Program-made: the position numbers and the translations under genes
Shown: positions 11,263 to 23,280 of the stretch, in pieces
Position numbering within the stretch: the first letter of the stretch is position 1
Layout: each line of letters opens with the position of its first letter
From: Coptis chinensis
Lineage: Eukaryota; Streptophyta; Magnoliopsida; Ranunculales; Ranunculaceae
NCBI GenBank assembly: GCA_015680905.1
Contig: CM027377.1
Location: forward strand, 36,604,501 to 36,668,500
DNA length: 64,000 nucleotides
Direction of reading: 5' to 3'
Notes under the pieces: model-generated
The model's database searches: none
Told to the model about the DNA's origin: nothing
Seen by the model: only the letters and a program-made list of their open reading frames with translations

Positions 11263-11697
11263 GAGTAAGTCCAGAGGAAGGCTGCTAAACTCTTGCCGCA
11301 AAAGATTTTTATTTTGTCGGCCAAATATGGCAGGGCAAAACCTTGAATTTCATTCCAATTGTTTTTTGTTTTGAAGTGCTAAATAATACGGCCAGCACAA
11401 TTTCTGCCGTTCGTCTATTATTTTGTAATTTCAGTCGAATTATTTTTAGATAGACGATATAATTTCTGTTGTCCGTCGAAATTTAACATACGAACGGCAT
11501 AAACTATGCCGCCCGTCTCCCATAATTTATTATGACAGCTGCTATACAAGGCACCAAATTTGGCTAGATTTATCACATTAGTCAAATTTAAAACTATTTT
11601 AGCAGTTCCATTGGAATGACATTTTGGTGTTTGAGATGTTATATGGCCCTTTAACAGGAATAACAGCCCATATAGCAGCACCTCATTGGACTTGCTC
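11263..11697. mobile_element. MITE G, Tourist-like with TTA TSD
   Basis: GAGTAAGTCCAGAGGAAGGC at 11263 and the inverse of CTCATTGGACTTGCTC at 11682-11697 form the termini. Matching TAGCAG blocks extend the inverted repeat to about 26 bp. TTA flanks both sides (11260-11262 and 11698-11700), as expected for PIF/Harbinger-derived Tourist MITEs. The interior is non-coding. Confidence 0.85.
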
Positions 11698-11822
11698 TTA
11701 CACGCAGGACGAAATAAACAAATTGGTCACTTTTGTGGGAATACTTCCCACCCTCAAAGTTACATGGTAAATAGTCACCTTCAAAGTCACCATGCATTGG
11801 GGCATTGTTTTGGAAGACTTTA

Positions 11823-12313
11823 GAGCATCTCCAATGGGAGGTGTAAACCGTATAGAATGGAAAGTTTACACCTCAAGTGTAAAAAAACTCTATTCAATGG
11901 AGGTGCTAAATCGTAAGTAATATGCTATTAGTTGATAGAAGGGGTGAGGAATTTTCCATCTCGCTATCAGTTGATAAATAGCCCGGGTGACGTACACTTG
12001 AACACACGTCTAAACAAAAAAACATTCGGACGTCACTTGGAGTGTCGTCCCTATCTATTCCTAAAGTCACAATTTGAAAATTTTAAACCCAAATAATACT
12101 TGAAGTGACGTTCCACTTTAATTTAAAGAGGGACGACTTTAAATGTCATCCGAGTTTAAAATTGAACTTTTTTATATTTCTCCATTGAAAACAACATAGA
12201 GTAGATATTTATGGACTATACAATAATTTGCAATTGGAGTTATAAAATCTTAATGACATCTAGGTGGAGCCTATATGGAAGTGTAATTTTACACTCCCAT
12301 ATTGGAGATGCCC
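11823..12313. mobile_element. MITE H, Tourist-like with TTA TSD
   Basis: GAGCATCTCCAATGGGAG at 11823 pairs with the inverse of ...ATTGGAGATGCCC ending at 12313. TTA flanks the element at 11820-11822 and 12314-12316. GAGCATCTCCAA termini with TTA duplications are typical of PIF/Harbinger-type MITEs. It is the transposon closest to the ERF gene, about 1.7 kb upstream of its TATA box. Non-coding. Confidence 0.9.
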
Positions 12314-12316
12314 TTA

Positions 12317-13965
12317 GGATGACTATGGTCTATTTCCCATCAAAACTATTTGCATTGGAAATGCCCTTCCAATAGAGTGAACACACATTACAATTGTAAA
12401 CAACTATAACACACCATAAAAAATGCATCATAAATTTCATGTGTCGGCATGTCGCCATATATGTACTAACATCACACCATATCTGGCATTTGAAATGAGT
12501 TTAGATTTTCAATCTTACCGTTTCAAAATAAGTTCGCAGTCTAGCAATTTTCCTCTCATTTACCGTTCCAAACTTGCCCGCCAGCCATGGAGATGTCATG
12601 AAACTGGCTCGGTATACTTCTCATTTTTCGGATGAAAAGGCAGCCAATAACTCTAGTACTCAACAGATCCTCAAATGTATTGAAATCGCGTGGAGACTTG
12701 GGAGAGAGGAAAGTCGTATGTTCTGTATACTGGATAATAAAGTACTGTACAGGTTTCATGTCATTCCTTAGTTGTGGTACAAAAATATTTTACTCTCAAT
12801 CTACAGTCATTCCTGACATTAGGGTACAAACATACGTTACTCAGCATGACTCCATCTATAGAAGACCCAAAACCCGGCTTAAAGACCCTATAAACCCTAG
12901 ATCAGACAAGTCCATGTGAACAAAAACCTTGGTTTTCAAACCAAAACTCAAACCTAATTCTAAAACAAATAAACAATTAAAATACACCACACGCAAGCAT
13001 ACAACATTCTACGCTATCCAAAAGACCAGACCCACACATATAATTTCAACAAAAAAGAAAGAAGAAAAGAGAAAAACGAGTTGGAAATTTTAGAAAATCG
13101 GCCAAAGAGGGAGGAACAACTTCTGAGCGCCGCCAGTGTAATCATTCAGAATTATAATCACAGTATCACACACAACAGCTGCTATTCTTCAACTTCCCAA
13201 AAAACAATAAAACCTCTTTTTCTCTGTCTCTCTCTCTTTGCCCTAAAATCCTCTTCTTTATTGCATGTTAGATGCAGATAGCCAGATTAGCAAACCAAAA
13301 AGGGAAATCATATTTCCCGTTTTCCACTTTTCATTAAATCTTCAATCTAAATCAATCAAATTCAACTCTACTACTTTACATCTTGGAAATAGCCAACTGC
13401 AATTACTCACCAATCTAACTCTTAGCTGGCTTACTCATTTCCTCCCAAATCAATGAAATCATGATTTATGTGTATTGAAAATGTAATTTATTTGTTTTTA
13501 AAAAATCAAACATGACGAGGGAAATGATCTCAAAAACAATTACAAACGAAAAAGTGTAAGAAAAATGAAATTGTTTCTTGGTACGTTAAAAAAATCAAAT
13601 TCAGATGTGGTATCTTCTCTAAAAATCTTAGAATCAAAATCAAATCAAACATGCCTATCTCGACATGTGTGCATGGACAAGATATTAGAACACTTTCCCA
13701 TGCATGCAATATTTAGTTACAAAAAATTGGAGGGGCCTCCATAAAAAATGTTACAAAAGTGGTACAAAACAATCCCAGGCACAGAGTTAGGATACGTAGA
13801 GTGCAGAACTAATCGATCTGTGTCGTTACATTAGAATTGATTTTGAATTTCGAGTTACATAAAAAATTAGATATTAAATATTCAATCTTTAATAGTTAAT
13901 ACGACCAACATACCTACATACAAGTCATACACAGTTATACACTTATACACTCTTTATTCTCTCTC
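12317..13965. other. Upstream region of the ERF gene
   Basis: No transposon termini and no convincing coding frame. The stretch 13080-13280 contains CT-rich tracts (13220-13240). Probably promoter and distal regulatory DNA of the gene at 14090, by position only; no specific cis-element can be assigned. Confidence 0.5.
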
Positions 13966-13973
13966 TATAAATA
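13966..13973 (+). promoter_or_regulatory. TATA box of the ERF gene
   Basis: TATAAATA follows a CT-rich stretch (CTCTCTC) and precedes a C/A-rich leader. It lies 124 bp before the ATG at 14090, which implies a transcription start near 14000 and a 5' UTR of about 90 nt. Confidence 0.7.
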
Positions 13974-14089
13974 CACCCCCACCACACACTAGGTTCTCCA
14001 GGTGCCTTGACTCAAAAACCCAAAACACACTGCAATACTGTGAATATATACAATCTTCTTCTCTCATTCTTTTCTTGTCCTTCTTCATT

Positions 14090-15301
14090 ATGGAAGAAGC
14101 ACTAAGAATGTTAAATGGAGGTACTGGTTTAACCCTGGCCCACATACCGGAACCTGATTTCGTCAAAGAAATCTCAACCATTGATTCTCAAAAAAAGTCC
14201 AACAACAAACGTTCAGTAAGAGAGAGTGGAGCAACTAAAACTACTGATCCCGGTTCCATGAGATACAGAGGAGTACGCCGCCGTCCTTGGGGTCGCTACG
14301 CGGCTGAAATACGCGACCCACAATCGAAAGAAAGGCGTTGGTTAGGCACATTTGATACAGCTGAAGAAGCCGCATGCGCTTACGACTGCGCAGCTCGCTC
14401 TATGCGTGGCTCGAAAGCTAGAACAAATTTTTCTTATCCTACTTCTCCCCCATCTGATCATCTTCCACCTCCATATAGTTATCATCCCAAACCTTCACCA
14501 CCTTCGTTTTGTAACTTCAATGGACATAGACACATGTCGTATGCTGATTGGTGTTTGAGTGCTAAACCTCGTTTTAATGAGTTTCCTAGAAACTCTTCTT
14601 ACAACATGTTTTTTCTTAGAGACATGTTAAGCTCATCTTCGTCATCCTCAAGTTCTTACTTGAATGAGCCACCTTCTTCTTATTTCAACAACAGTTCTAA
14701 CTCAACCCATTGTTCTTACTCAAACTGTTCTTCTGCTTTTAGCGGTGTTGTTAGTAATGTTACTGGTACTATGTCCCACATGGGCTCTCCATTGAATGTG
14801 AACAAAGTGGAAGAAAGTTATGCACACCCCACAACTCAACGAACTTCTTCAAGTAGTCCAGCTGAAGAAATAGACTTCTTTCAAACTGAACCAGCTGATT
14901 CTGGTTTATTACAAGAAGTCATTCATGGGTTTTTCCCAAAAACAAGTTCCAGCACTAGTGCTACAAAGGGTAGTTCAAGTTTTGAGAGTTCATCAAACTA
15001 TATGAATGAAGCATTTGTTACAGCTGATACTGAAATGTTTGTCAATCAAACAGTGGAAGTAGATAATAACGTGATAAGGGGGATTGATGAGGACTATTTC
15101 AGTCTTTGTCTTGATGATCATCAGATTGAAGGAATATTACCTGATGAATTTGCAAAATCGGAAATGGAGTCATACCATGATAATGGTAGTAGTCAGGGAA
15201 ATTATCCAGTTGGAAGTGGAAGTGAAGGGATGTTTGAAAATATTCTTCAGTACCCTGAATTGCTTGACTACTATTTTGCTGCCAGGTTGCAGAATGCTTA
15301 A
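14090..15301 (+). CDS. AP2/ERF transcription factor, ESR/DORNROSCHEN-like
   Basis: Intronless frame of 403 codons. The ATG at 14090 (MEEALRML) is chosen because the frame upstream offers only a non-ATG start. One AP2 domain covers about residues 58-115: [19 protein letters not shown], the [14 protein letters not shown] segment, and [11 protein letters not shown], ending RTNFSYP. AAEIRD marks the ERF rather than the DREB group. Residues about 268-284 ([14 protein letters not shown]) match the ESR motif known from ESR1/DRN and ESR2/DRNL. MFFLRD (173-178) and a run of nine Ser (181-189) also fit that clade. Family members are nuclear GCC-box-binding regulators of cotyledon, shoot and axillary meristem formation. 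The C-terminus ([16 protein letters not shown]) looks conserved but I cannot name it. No frameshift or stop; the gene appears functional. Orthology to DRN versus DRNL is undecided. Confidence 0.95.
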   Translation: MEEALRMLNGGTGLTLAHIPEPDFVKEISTIDSQKKSNNKRSVRESGATKTTDPGSMRYRGVRRRPWGRYAAEIRDPQSKERRWLGTFDTAEEAACAYDCAARSMRGSKARTNFSYPTSPPSDHLPPPYSYHPKPSPPSFCNFNGHRHMSYADWCLSAKPRFNEFPRNSSYNMFFLRDMLSSSSSSSSSYLNEPPSSYFNNSSNSTHCSYSNCSSAFSGVVSNVTGTMSHMGSPLNVNKVEESYAHPTTQRTSSSSPAEEIDFFQTEPADSGLLQEVIHGFFPKTSSSTSATKGSSSFESSSNYMNEAFVTADTEMFVNQTVEVDNNVIRGIDEDYFSLCLDDHQIEGILPDEFAKSEMESYHDNGSSQGNYPVGSGSEGMFENILQYPELLDYYFAARLQNA

Positions 15302-15982
15302 ATGCTTGATGGGACTTGTTTGATATCCAAAGTGATCTTGATAGTCTCAGCTTTTTTTTTGCTCTCTAACTATCTCTATCTCAAAGAGTCTCAGCACCTC
15401 CCTTCCTTCCTGTTACTTTCATCTTTGTGGTGAAGTCTCAATAGCATGTCTGTTTTTTGTTTCAAGTTGTTTTAGTACTGTAGAATGGAAGAAGTATGAT
15501 GAAAATAGTATATGAAACATGACTTTTCTGTTAAATTATGTGTTGCAACTTGCAAGATCCTTCCTGTTTTAAATATAGTATAGTTTTTTTGTGATGATCT
15601 AGCAAGGTCAAACAAAAGCAGAATGGATCTGTTGCAGCTGTTGAGGAAGTAGAATATTTTGTTAGTTATGTAGAAATAGTTCTTTCTTTAAGTTTCTCTT
15701 CTTTAAGCTGTTCCTTCTATGATTATTTTGGGATCGTCCCTTTTTCATGTGATACTCATTTTGCATTTGGGCAAGTTGACTTAAGGCAGGTCTCTAGTAC
15801 TCTCTAGTCTCTACTCTCTACCTCTTGTGGGTTCATAATCCAAGGGAGTGGCTGGCATTGAGACAGTAAACCCAAAAAAGAGGAGCAGTGAAATCTTCAT
15901 AATCAATTTTAGGATGATTTGATTGTGATGTTTTGGCTTTTCTTCTATGATGAGGTCACTTATTTAGGTCGATGCATTTCAC
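15302..15982 (+). other. 3' UTR and downstream DNA of the ERF gene
   Basis: AT-rich sequence after the stop with T-rich tracts. No clear AATAAA-type signal stands out, and the polyadenylation site was not placed. No other gene is seen. Confidence 0.5.
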
Positions 15983-16085
15983 TCTTTATTAAGTTTGTTT
16001 TAATAAAGTTTCAAGTTTCAACGAAGCCCATCTTTATCTTTATTAAGTTTGTTTTAATAAAGTTTCAAGTTTCAACGAAGCCCAT
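15983..16085. repeat. 54 bp tandem duplication
   Basis: TCTTTATTAAGTTTG starts at 15983 and again at 16037. The units are nearly identical through CAACGAAGCCCAT. Each also holds an internal inverted pair, CTTTATTAA/TTAATAAAG. Confidence 0.9.
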
Positions 16086-16399
16086 GGCCTTCGTTCTCAT
16101 GGCCTAGTGCTCAAACATCCATAATTTGGTGGCCTTTGTTCCACAGTTCTACCCCTAAGTAAGATGAGTTTTTGCTTCCCATGTTTTCAGTAACAAATTT
16201 TCTTTATTGGATATATATACTACAGGGGGGCAAAGTTAACATAAACTAAAACATACTAACACAGCAACAATTAAACATTTTTCCAAAGGAAAACTTGTTA
16301 GTTCAAACGCCAAAAAAATAAAAACATCATATCTTCTCACGTGTAATTAGAGTATCAAATAGAAGAACAGTTCATTTTCTTTCGATAATTGTGAGAGAG

Positions 16400-16986
16400 T
16401 AACTGTGAGGGAGTAATATTCACAATCTAATGAATATTAAACACGTATTCAGCAAAAGTAGAGTTAACAACCAACTTTATATTCTCGTCCTCAGAGCTCG
16501 CTACATAGTGATTCGACCCGGGCAAGCGACCTATGCAACTCACGCCCAGAGCAATAAATCACCAACCGATCTCATGTACTCGTCCTGCGAGCTCGCTTCA
16601 AAGTGACTCGAGTACAGTAGACGATCTCGCCCAGAAGCGATCTCCTCGATACTCGCTCTCCCCATCCCACAACGGTTTGTAACGTATGACTTTATGATTG
16701 TCATCAAGACCGAAGCTTCAGGTACGCACCACAGTGAATGCCCTTAACTCGCCATCATGGCTCGCGAGACCTGGATCTGACCTGACGCGGGAGAGCGGAA
16801 GGCGCGGGCATTTTGCCTATATAAAGAGGATGAGGAACTACGTCTGACCTGATTCAAGTCTCCCCCCAGCAGAGAGAATTTGATACATAGGCAATTCATC
16901 CAAACGAACTCGGTCAATTCAATCCTTCAAACACCTTTTTTTCCGAAGATTGCCTACATTTGTAAGGTTAACTAAATATAACTTTT
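16400..16986 (+). mobile_element. 5' LTR of the Tat-type element (approximate)
   Basis: Sequence before the PBS has a TATA-like CCTATATAAAGAGG at 16817-16830 and lies directly upstream of TGGCGCCGTCTGTGG. The region 16480-16660 contains repeated CTCGTCCT and GAGCTCGCT words. The left border was not found because no partner LTR is present. Confidence 0.55.
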
Positions 16987-17276
16987 ACTTTGGCGCCGTC
17001 TGTGGCTCAATTTATTGAGTTCACAACCATTCAAACAAAAAACTTTCAAACAAATCTACGTCTGACCTGATTCAAGTCTCCCCCCAGCAGAGAGAATTTG
17101 ATACATAGGCAATTCATCCAAACGAACTCGGTCAATTCAATCCTTCAAACACCTTTTTCTCCGAAGATTGCCTACATTTGTAAGGTTAACTAAATATAAC
17201 TTTTACTTTGGCGCCGTCTGTGTGTGGCTCAATTTATTGAGTTCACAACCATTCAAACAAAAAACTTTCAAACAAA
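16839..17276 (+). repeat. 218 bp tandem duplication of LTR end plus PBS
   Basis: TACGTCTGACCTGATTC starts at 16839 and again at 17057. The copies run through TGGCGCCGTCTG (16991 and 17209) to CAAACAAATCT. The PBS, of the type TGGCGCCGTCTGTGG found in Tat-like elements, therefore occurs twice. The second copy has an extra TG dinucleotide pair within it. Confidence 0.9.
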
Positions 17277-17293
17277 TCTCAAGCCCACGAAGC

Positions 17294-18022
17294 ATGGAAA
17301 GCTTCCAGGATCAACTGAAGATTATGGCCACCCAGATGGAAGCCATGAACGGTAGCATCACCCTGCTCCGGCAGGCGAACGCAACACTAAAAACCTAGGT
17401 CGAGTCCCAGAACCCGAATGGAATCACCGCTGAGGATGGAATTAACGAGGTCAACCAACAAATCAACAGTCTCTCCCAGCGGATTGAACAAAGCACTATA
17501 AAAAATGACGCCACTCAGGTCGTTTAGAAGATGCTGAAGACGTATCGAGCGTCCCCCTTCATAATTGAGGTACTCAATAAACCCCCCCCCCCCAATAAGA
17601 TTTCATTCAGCCTCGGTTCGCAATGTACGATGGTAGCACGTGCCCTGGTCAGCACATAGCTCGCTACATTCAGAGCTTTGCACTCTACAGTGCGCAGGAG
17701 TTTGACCACCTGCAGTGTCGCTTGTTTCCAGCAAGTTTAAAAGATGGAGCTCTCGATTGGTTCTACTCGTTGGGACCGAACTCAATCGACAACTTCGAAA
17801 AACTAACTGACCAGTTCGCCAACCAGTATGTCCACAGCAGACGTAAGACAGCCGACCTCAATTCACTCTTCCAATTGTCTTAGAAAAGTGCCGAACCAAT
17901 TCGCACATTCCTGGGACGTTTCAAGACAGAGCTAGCTAATGTTCATGGAGAGAGGTCTCAAGGAGTCGTTCTCCACAGTGGCCTTCACCAACGCGATCAG
18001 GAAGAACAATGATCTTTCCAGG
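17294..18022 (+). pseudogene. Tat-type gag, 5' part
   Basis: The ATG at 17294 (MESFQDQLKIMATQME) starts a coiled-coil-like N-terminus, broken by stops at about 17396 and 17525. After a frameshift near a C run (17581-17590) the gag core continues with MYDGSTCPGQHIARYI, the DGALDWFYSL segment and LTDQFANQYV. This is the Retrotrans_gag pattern (aliphatic-WF-L and F..F/Y). Another stop occurs at about 17882. Gag would form the intracellular particle. The frame stops abruptly at the insertion of the LTR at 18028. Confidence 0.85.
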
Positions 18023-18027
18023 TCGCT

Positions 18028-21000
18028 TGTCACACCCCGAATTTCGACAAAATCGGAAAAATAATATTTATTCCCGACTCTTCGATTTTCGAGGTGTGAT
18101 GTACTCTCAATTTCCAAAAACCCATAATATGTTTAATTATTCTAATAATTTGAAACCAATAAAAAAAAGATTTTAAATAAACAAAGTCTTCTTCATTACA
18201 AAAATTTACCAGTATGATTAAGTTACAAATTTTCTTTCAACAACTCTTTAATTATAATTACAAATGAAAATACAAAAACATTGTCTCAACTGAAAATCTA
18301 TTGCACCTCAAGGGAAAACAAAACATATCTTGTAATGCGACGCTAACACAAACCACAAACAGCAACTAACCTTCTTCAACACTAATCCTGTCAAGACTCA
18401 TCGACTATGTTCATTTTATGAACATACCCAATAAGCAAACATATAAATCGGGCCAGCATTATTAACAATGCTGGTATGAGTAGCCCTAAAATACAAAATA
18501 TACTTATACATATATATACACAATCAATATGGCAGTTAGTTCTTCCACCGAGGTGTCTTAATTTCCAACGATTAATACAACATTCTTAATTACAATAATT
18601 AAGGCAGGTAGTTTCTCCACTGAGGCGTCTTAGCTTCCAATTCAATAATAATAAGGCATTTTGTTCCTCCACTGAGGCGCCTTAGCTTCAAACCGTACTA
18701 GATCAACTGCATCTAATAATAAAATAACAAAACTAAAACTTACTCTATATTTACACTGGTGTAAGCCTAATCACAGAGTGGGTCACACCTGCATAAATAA
18801 TCAATTCAACCCACCTTTCTGCAAAACCATTGTGAATGCAAACTAAATTACAATAAATCATTTATTATAGATTTAACGTACACTTTGATATATCATCACA
18901 ATTATTGTTTAGAGTTTCTTTGATCAAGTGTCACTAGAATCACGTCGTCTCTATGTTTTACCTAGTTTCCCTGGCTACCACAATCGCTTCCCTACGCCGA
19001 ACATGTACATCCACATGCATCCCCTCACGTAATGAATCACTCCGTGCGTAATTACCATAAGCGGGATATCGCATATCAGGTAACCCCCACACGAACATCA
19101 TTACGTGGGTACTGCCACTATTCGGCATAAAATATCGTGCGTCTCGTTTTAATTTTGCGAACGAGAAAATCAAGCCACTATTCAGCTACGATTGTCCTAC
19201 ACATGGGTCAATCAACATCTCATACACCCTACACAAGGACCAATCATATCACATACACCCTACACATGGGCCAAATCACAGTTGTGGTAGCTAGGATATA
19301 TGATTTTTGTTACGTAATTTATTTAGGTATCATACATTTATATCTCATGACCATTTCACTTTATCACGTGCATGCCAAATACATTATTGCACTAAGCCAC
19401 AATATTTAGAAATATCTCAATACATCTTATAACAACTTTTATCTTTCACGTGCCAAATAAATTATTGCACTAAGCCACAATCCTCATAGTAGCATCTCAC
19501 AGATATAATGATGGAGAGTTTATATTTATTTCTCAAAAATATCGTATTTAATAGATATCCTAACATATCATCTTATTTAACATAACAACAATTTCAACAT
19601 ACCACATAATGTCACAATTTGCTCCAAACGTATCGCATAACATTTTTATAGCGTTTTATGAATATCATGTCTCTTAAAATTTCAATCTCGTCACGTGTCA
19701 AAAATTGCACAATATTAACGTCCAATCTTTCTTAGATAATGACAAACCAGTTTACAGGCTTCCACCACATTCTACCATTTGATTAGTCTATATATATAAA
19801 AATATAATACAATAAATAGTCCACAGTCAACGGTCAACAGTCAAAAGGTTGACTAGTCAACAGGTTAAGCCCAATAGTCCCAAATCGGTGTTCATCCAAA
19901 CAGGTCCTTATGCAAACCCGTATGTTTTGAACAGTTCAACCCATGGTCCTAACCTAATTAAACAAAACAAAGCCCCAAAACCAAGGCCCAAGACTAAGGT
20001 CTAAAAGTCTAAACACTTAAAGACCAAATTGGACCCATTTTAAGTCATATGGACCCAGCCTAAACAAAAATAGAAGTGGCCCAAACAAAAGAAATGAAAT
20101 TGGCCCAAAACACTAATTGGTTCGGCCCAACCAAACAAAACTCAAATTTCGGCCCAAGGCCCAACTAAGAGAATAGAGTCGTTGTTCTCTTCTTCTTCTT
20201 CACCAGCGCTCTCCTCCACCACCATCTCGAGTTCCGGCCACCAACTCTCCTCTTCCTCCACTCTCATTCCCGCGGTTTGACTCCTGGACAAAACCCCTAC
20301 TACTTTAGTAAACACAAAACTCGATTTCATTAACTTTCGAAATCACTCCCCAACAGATCTCGACTGCCATTAACGCCCCCTGTAGAGCTTCAACAACACT
20401 CATCCCATTCACCAAACACAGTTCACCCAACAACACAATTTACCCATACAACCCGATAGTTGAACCACCGATTTTAAACCCGACATCACCCATAAACCAA
20501 CAACCCACAATCAATTCAACATACCCAACACTTCACGACAACAACCAAGCATTCTTCAACCATAACCATAATAATAGGAGTTCAAAACCACAACCAAAAT
20601 AGTTCAAAATCAAATCATATACAGGACGATTTTTCTTTGGGCTTGCGCCACCATTAACGGGCCCATAAAGCGTCAACAGTTTACTTTCATAGTTTCAATA
20701 ATTAAGCAAATCAATAGGGTAACCTTTAACCGGTTTTAGCAATTCAACAGAATAACTACAGAAGAATAAGCAGAAAAATGGACGGAAACATTGGACAAAA
20801 AAATATGTCTGTACACGTAAAACTATATGTTCGATAAAATAGCAAAATAACTACTCACCTCTCGTATCACCGAAACAGAGTATATAAAATATCAAAGAGA
20901 ACCGATCCCAAGCTAGCTAAAAGATGCACGATCCGTGTCTCCGTTCTTCTTTGTTTTAGCTGTTTACTTCTTAAGAAAACTTTTTTTTTTTTTTTTTTTT

Positions 21001-21363
21001 TTTTTCCTGAAAACCCTGAATTTTGATAAATCATTTCATTCTATAGAATTTATATTCTGCTTAATATTTTAGAAACTTCCTATTTTACCAACTATCTCTA
21101 TTCCTAATTATAGAATATTATTCTATACTATAAGTACTATATTTATTATATACCTTATATTAATATATCTTTTGAAAACTTTCCAAATAATAAAAATCTC
21201 TACACAAAAATTCAAAATTCAAAATACTAATTTTCCCTCATTTCTCTTTCTATAAAAAAAAGTCAAACCCACATTTATTAGCCCATTGACCAAGAAATAA
21301 ATATAAAATTCCAAAATGCTGAATATTGTTACGAAATAATGGAAAAATAATTGGGATCTTACA
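18028..21363. mobile_element. 3.3 kb solo LTR with TSD TCGCT
   Basis: The unit starts TGTCACACCCCG and ends GGATCTTACA. It is flanked by TCGCT at 18023-18027 and 21364-21368, and the interrupted gag frame resumes right after. There is no coding sequence, PBS or second LTR, so it is a solo LTR left by LTR-LTR recombination. Its length and TGTCACACCCCG start recall long-LTR gypsy (chromovirus-like) families. The first 70 bp form an inverted repeat (18030-18046 with 18083-18099). Three CCACYGAGGYGYCTTA-like blocks occur at about 18545, 18616 and 18667, and a T run at 20982-21005. Confidence 0.9.
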
Positions 21364-21368
21364 TCGCT

Positions 21369-21431
21369 CATGAAAGAACACCCTGAAACACTAGTCGAAC
21401 TGTACACACGTGTAGAGAAAAGTACATCAAA
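21369..21431 (+). pseudogene. Tat-type gag, middle sliver
   Basis: A 63 bp remnant reads MKEHPETLVELYTRVEK and continues the gag frame after the solo LTR. The typical next gag block (KLAEDLEIERLK) resumes at 45615, so the CACTA transposon entered within this codon region. Confidence 0.85.
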
Positions 21432-21450
21432 CACTACAAGAAAAAAAAGG

Positions 21451-21735
21451 CTTTATGTCACTGTTAAAAACAGTGACAAAATGTGTTTTGTCACTGTTTT
21501 TTTTTTCCAAAACCGTGATGGAGTGAGAGTCATTTATTTTTTTTCCAAAACTGTCACAAATGGTTCCTCTAGAGAAGCCTATCCACCAACAAAAAACAGT
21601 GACAAATATTGGAAAACCGTCACAATAAAACATAGATTTTGTGACTGTTTTGGTAAAATAGTAGTTAATTGAATTCAAAAGCGTGACAAAAGGAGACACT
21701 TTTCATGACAATTGTCTTAAAAGCGTGATAAATGA
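21451..21735. repeat. Left subterminal repeat array of the CACTA element
   Basis: AGTGACAAA, TGTCACTGTTTT, CTGTCACAAA and TTGTGACTGTTTT occur at least eight times in alternating orientation. They pair with similar words at 45370-45596. This is the pattern of transposase-binding sites at CACTA ends. Confidence 0.8.
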
Positions 21736-23280
21736 TTTAATTTTCTTTAAGAAAAATTAGAACCATAAGATTCCATAATGAACTCAAACTGCACTAGTGC
21801 ACTTCAACTCTGAACAAGCATAAACTATTGAATAACCCACTTTATTTCAAAATAGCATTCATAAACACTAATTCCAAATCATTCCAATCCAATAAAATAA
21901 TACATCTGAATTCAAAAGAAAAACAATCCCAATCTTGCCAAAGTCACATGTATATCAGTCAGCTAGTGGGTTATCTTGAGGATATTGGCTTTAATCTAAG
22001 TAAGTGGCATGGCATAATGCGCGAGCAACTACTGATCTTCACAATCAGCTAGGAAAAAGAAACAAAGGAAAATGATTAGAAATCAAATCAACCTATTATT
22101 TGTTTTTAGAATTTTACTTTTATGAGCTGGGAAAAAGAAACAAAAGAAAATGATTAGAAATCAAATCAACATATTATTTGTTTTTAGAGTTTTATTTTTA
22201 TGTGGTATGTAGTCAAGCAACTAAGACCTGTTACTAGTTGAATTCCCAGAAAGAACCACTAGGTAAATGTCATAAATCAATAGAATCCTTTTAGCAAAAA
22301 TCCAATCCAGACTCAACTACCAAGTGTCATTGGATTCATACGTTTGCCAAACAGAAATCAAGTGGTTGCTACATACCACATAAAAACTAACCACTGCACA
22401 TAAAAACTTTAAGGCATGACTAAATGGCGCTCAACATCTTTATAAGTCGACCAATATCTATTTCAACACTTCTTGCATGGGCAAGGACACTTCTTCCCAC
22501 CCAACTTCCACTCTGCAAATTTAAAATAAAACCTTGACTCCCATTGAATAGACTGTGTATTTTTCCCTTTTTTTACAACGCAAAGTCACCGAGCAACAGA
22601 CAGTTCTAGCAGACTTCTCAGATCGAACTACTTAGCATATCTAGCCTCAGATGCGTCTCATGAGTCTGCGATTATAGAACTTACTTGATAGCTAGATATC
22701 TAGCTACTAGGAACAACCTAGCTAGTCAGATACGAAGGAAAGAACAGATAAAACAATGGATAAGCATAAGCAGAAACCTATTATACTAGATATGCATTGC
22801 TGCTCTTGGAGGCTAAGACTTCTAACTTTTTAGCCTCATTGGACTCAAGGACATATCAAAGATTAACTAAATGATCAGGGCCACATAGTGCAAAACGCAC
22901 TTTGGTGAACTTGATTATGGACAGAACACTTATTAGCAGTGTCTTACTCCTTAAAAACTTAGTTCGTGCAGGCTGAGACAAATATAGGCAACAGTTTGAG
23001 AATTAAGTCGACCACTCAACCCATCATGACCCCCTCTTTAGTGTTTGGGCCACTCATCCGAAATATAATCAAGGAACACAGTTGACAGAGAAAAGGTATT
23101 ATCTAAAAACTACATCAGTTAATTCGACCACAACCAAGTAAAGAGAACTTTTGTAACATTAGTATGCTAACTGTAGCAAGCGTTGGATACATGCATTTGT
23201 TCCATACTAAGACAATTAAGCTCTTGCTCTATCTGTCCCACAATGAGACTCACTGCTGCATTTGCTAACGAAAATGCACC
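21736..23280. other. CACTA interior, non-coding
   Basis: AT-rich DNA with no transposase or host gene fragment recognised by eye. It contains a 78 bp tandem duplication (22047-22124 and 22125-22200) beginning AGCTAGGAAAAAGAAAC / AGCTGGGAAAAAGAAAC. Confidence 0.5.
22047..22200. repeat. 78 bp tandem duplication
   Basis: Two adjacent units with a handful of substitutions share AAATGATTAGAAATCAAATC and TTATTTGTTTTTAGA. The position inside the CACTA interior suggests local slippage or repair. Confidence 0.9.

Noticed and set aside
12574-12919. Overlapping open frames of 65-95 codons before the ERF gene
   Set aside because: No domain, overlapping frames on both strands, no TATA or splice pattern; expected by chance.
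14075-14089. Upstream extension of the ERF frame by five codons
   Set aside because: The first codon is TTG, not ATG. The first ATG is at 14090 and gives the MEEAL start known in the family.
18028-21363. A complete retrotransposon or LARD instead of a solo LTR
   Set aside because: No internal LTR pair, PBS or purine tract was found; TG...CA ends with one 5 bp TSD fit a single LTR best.
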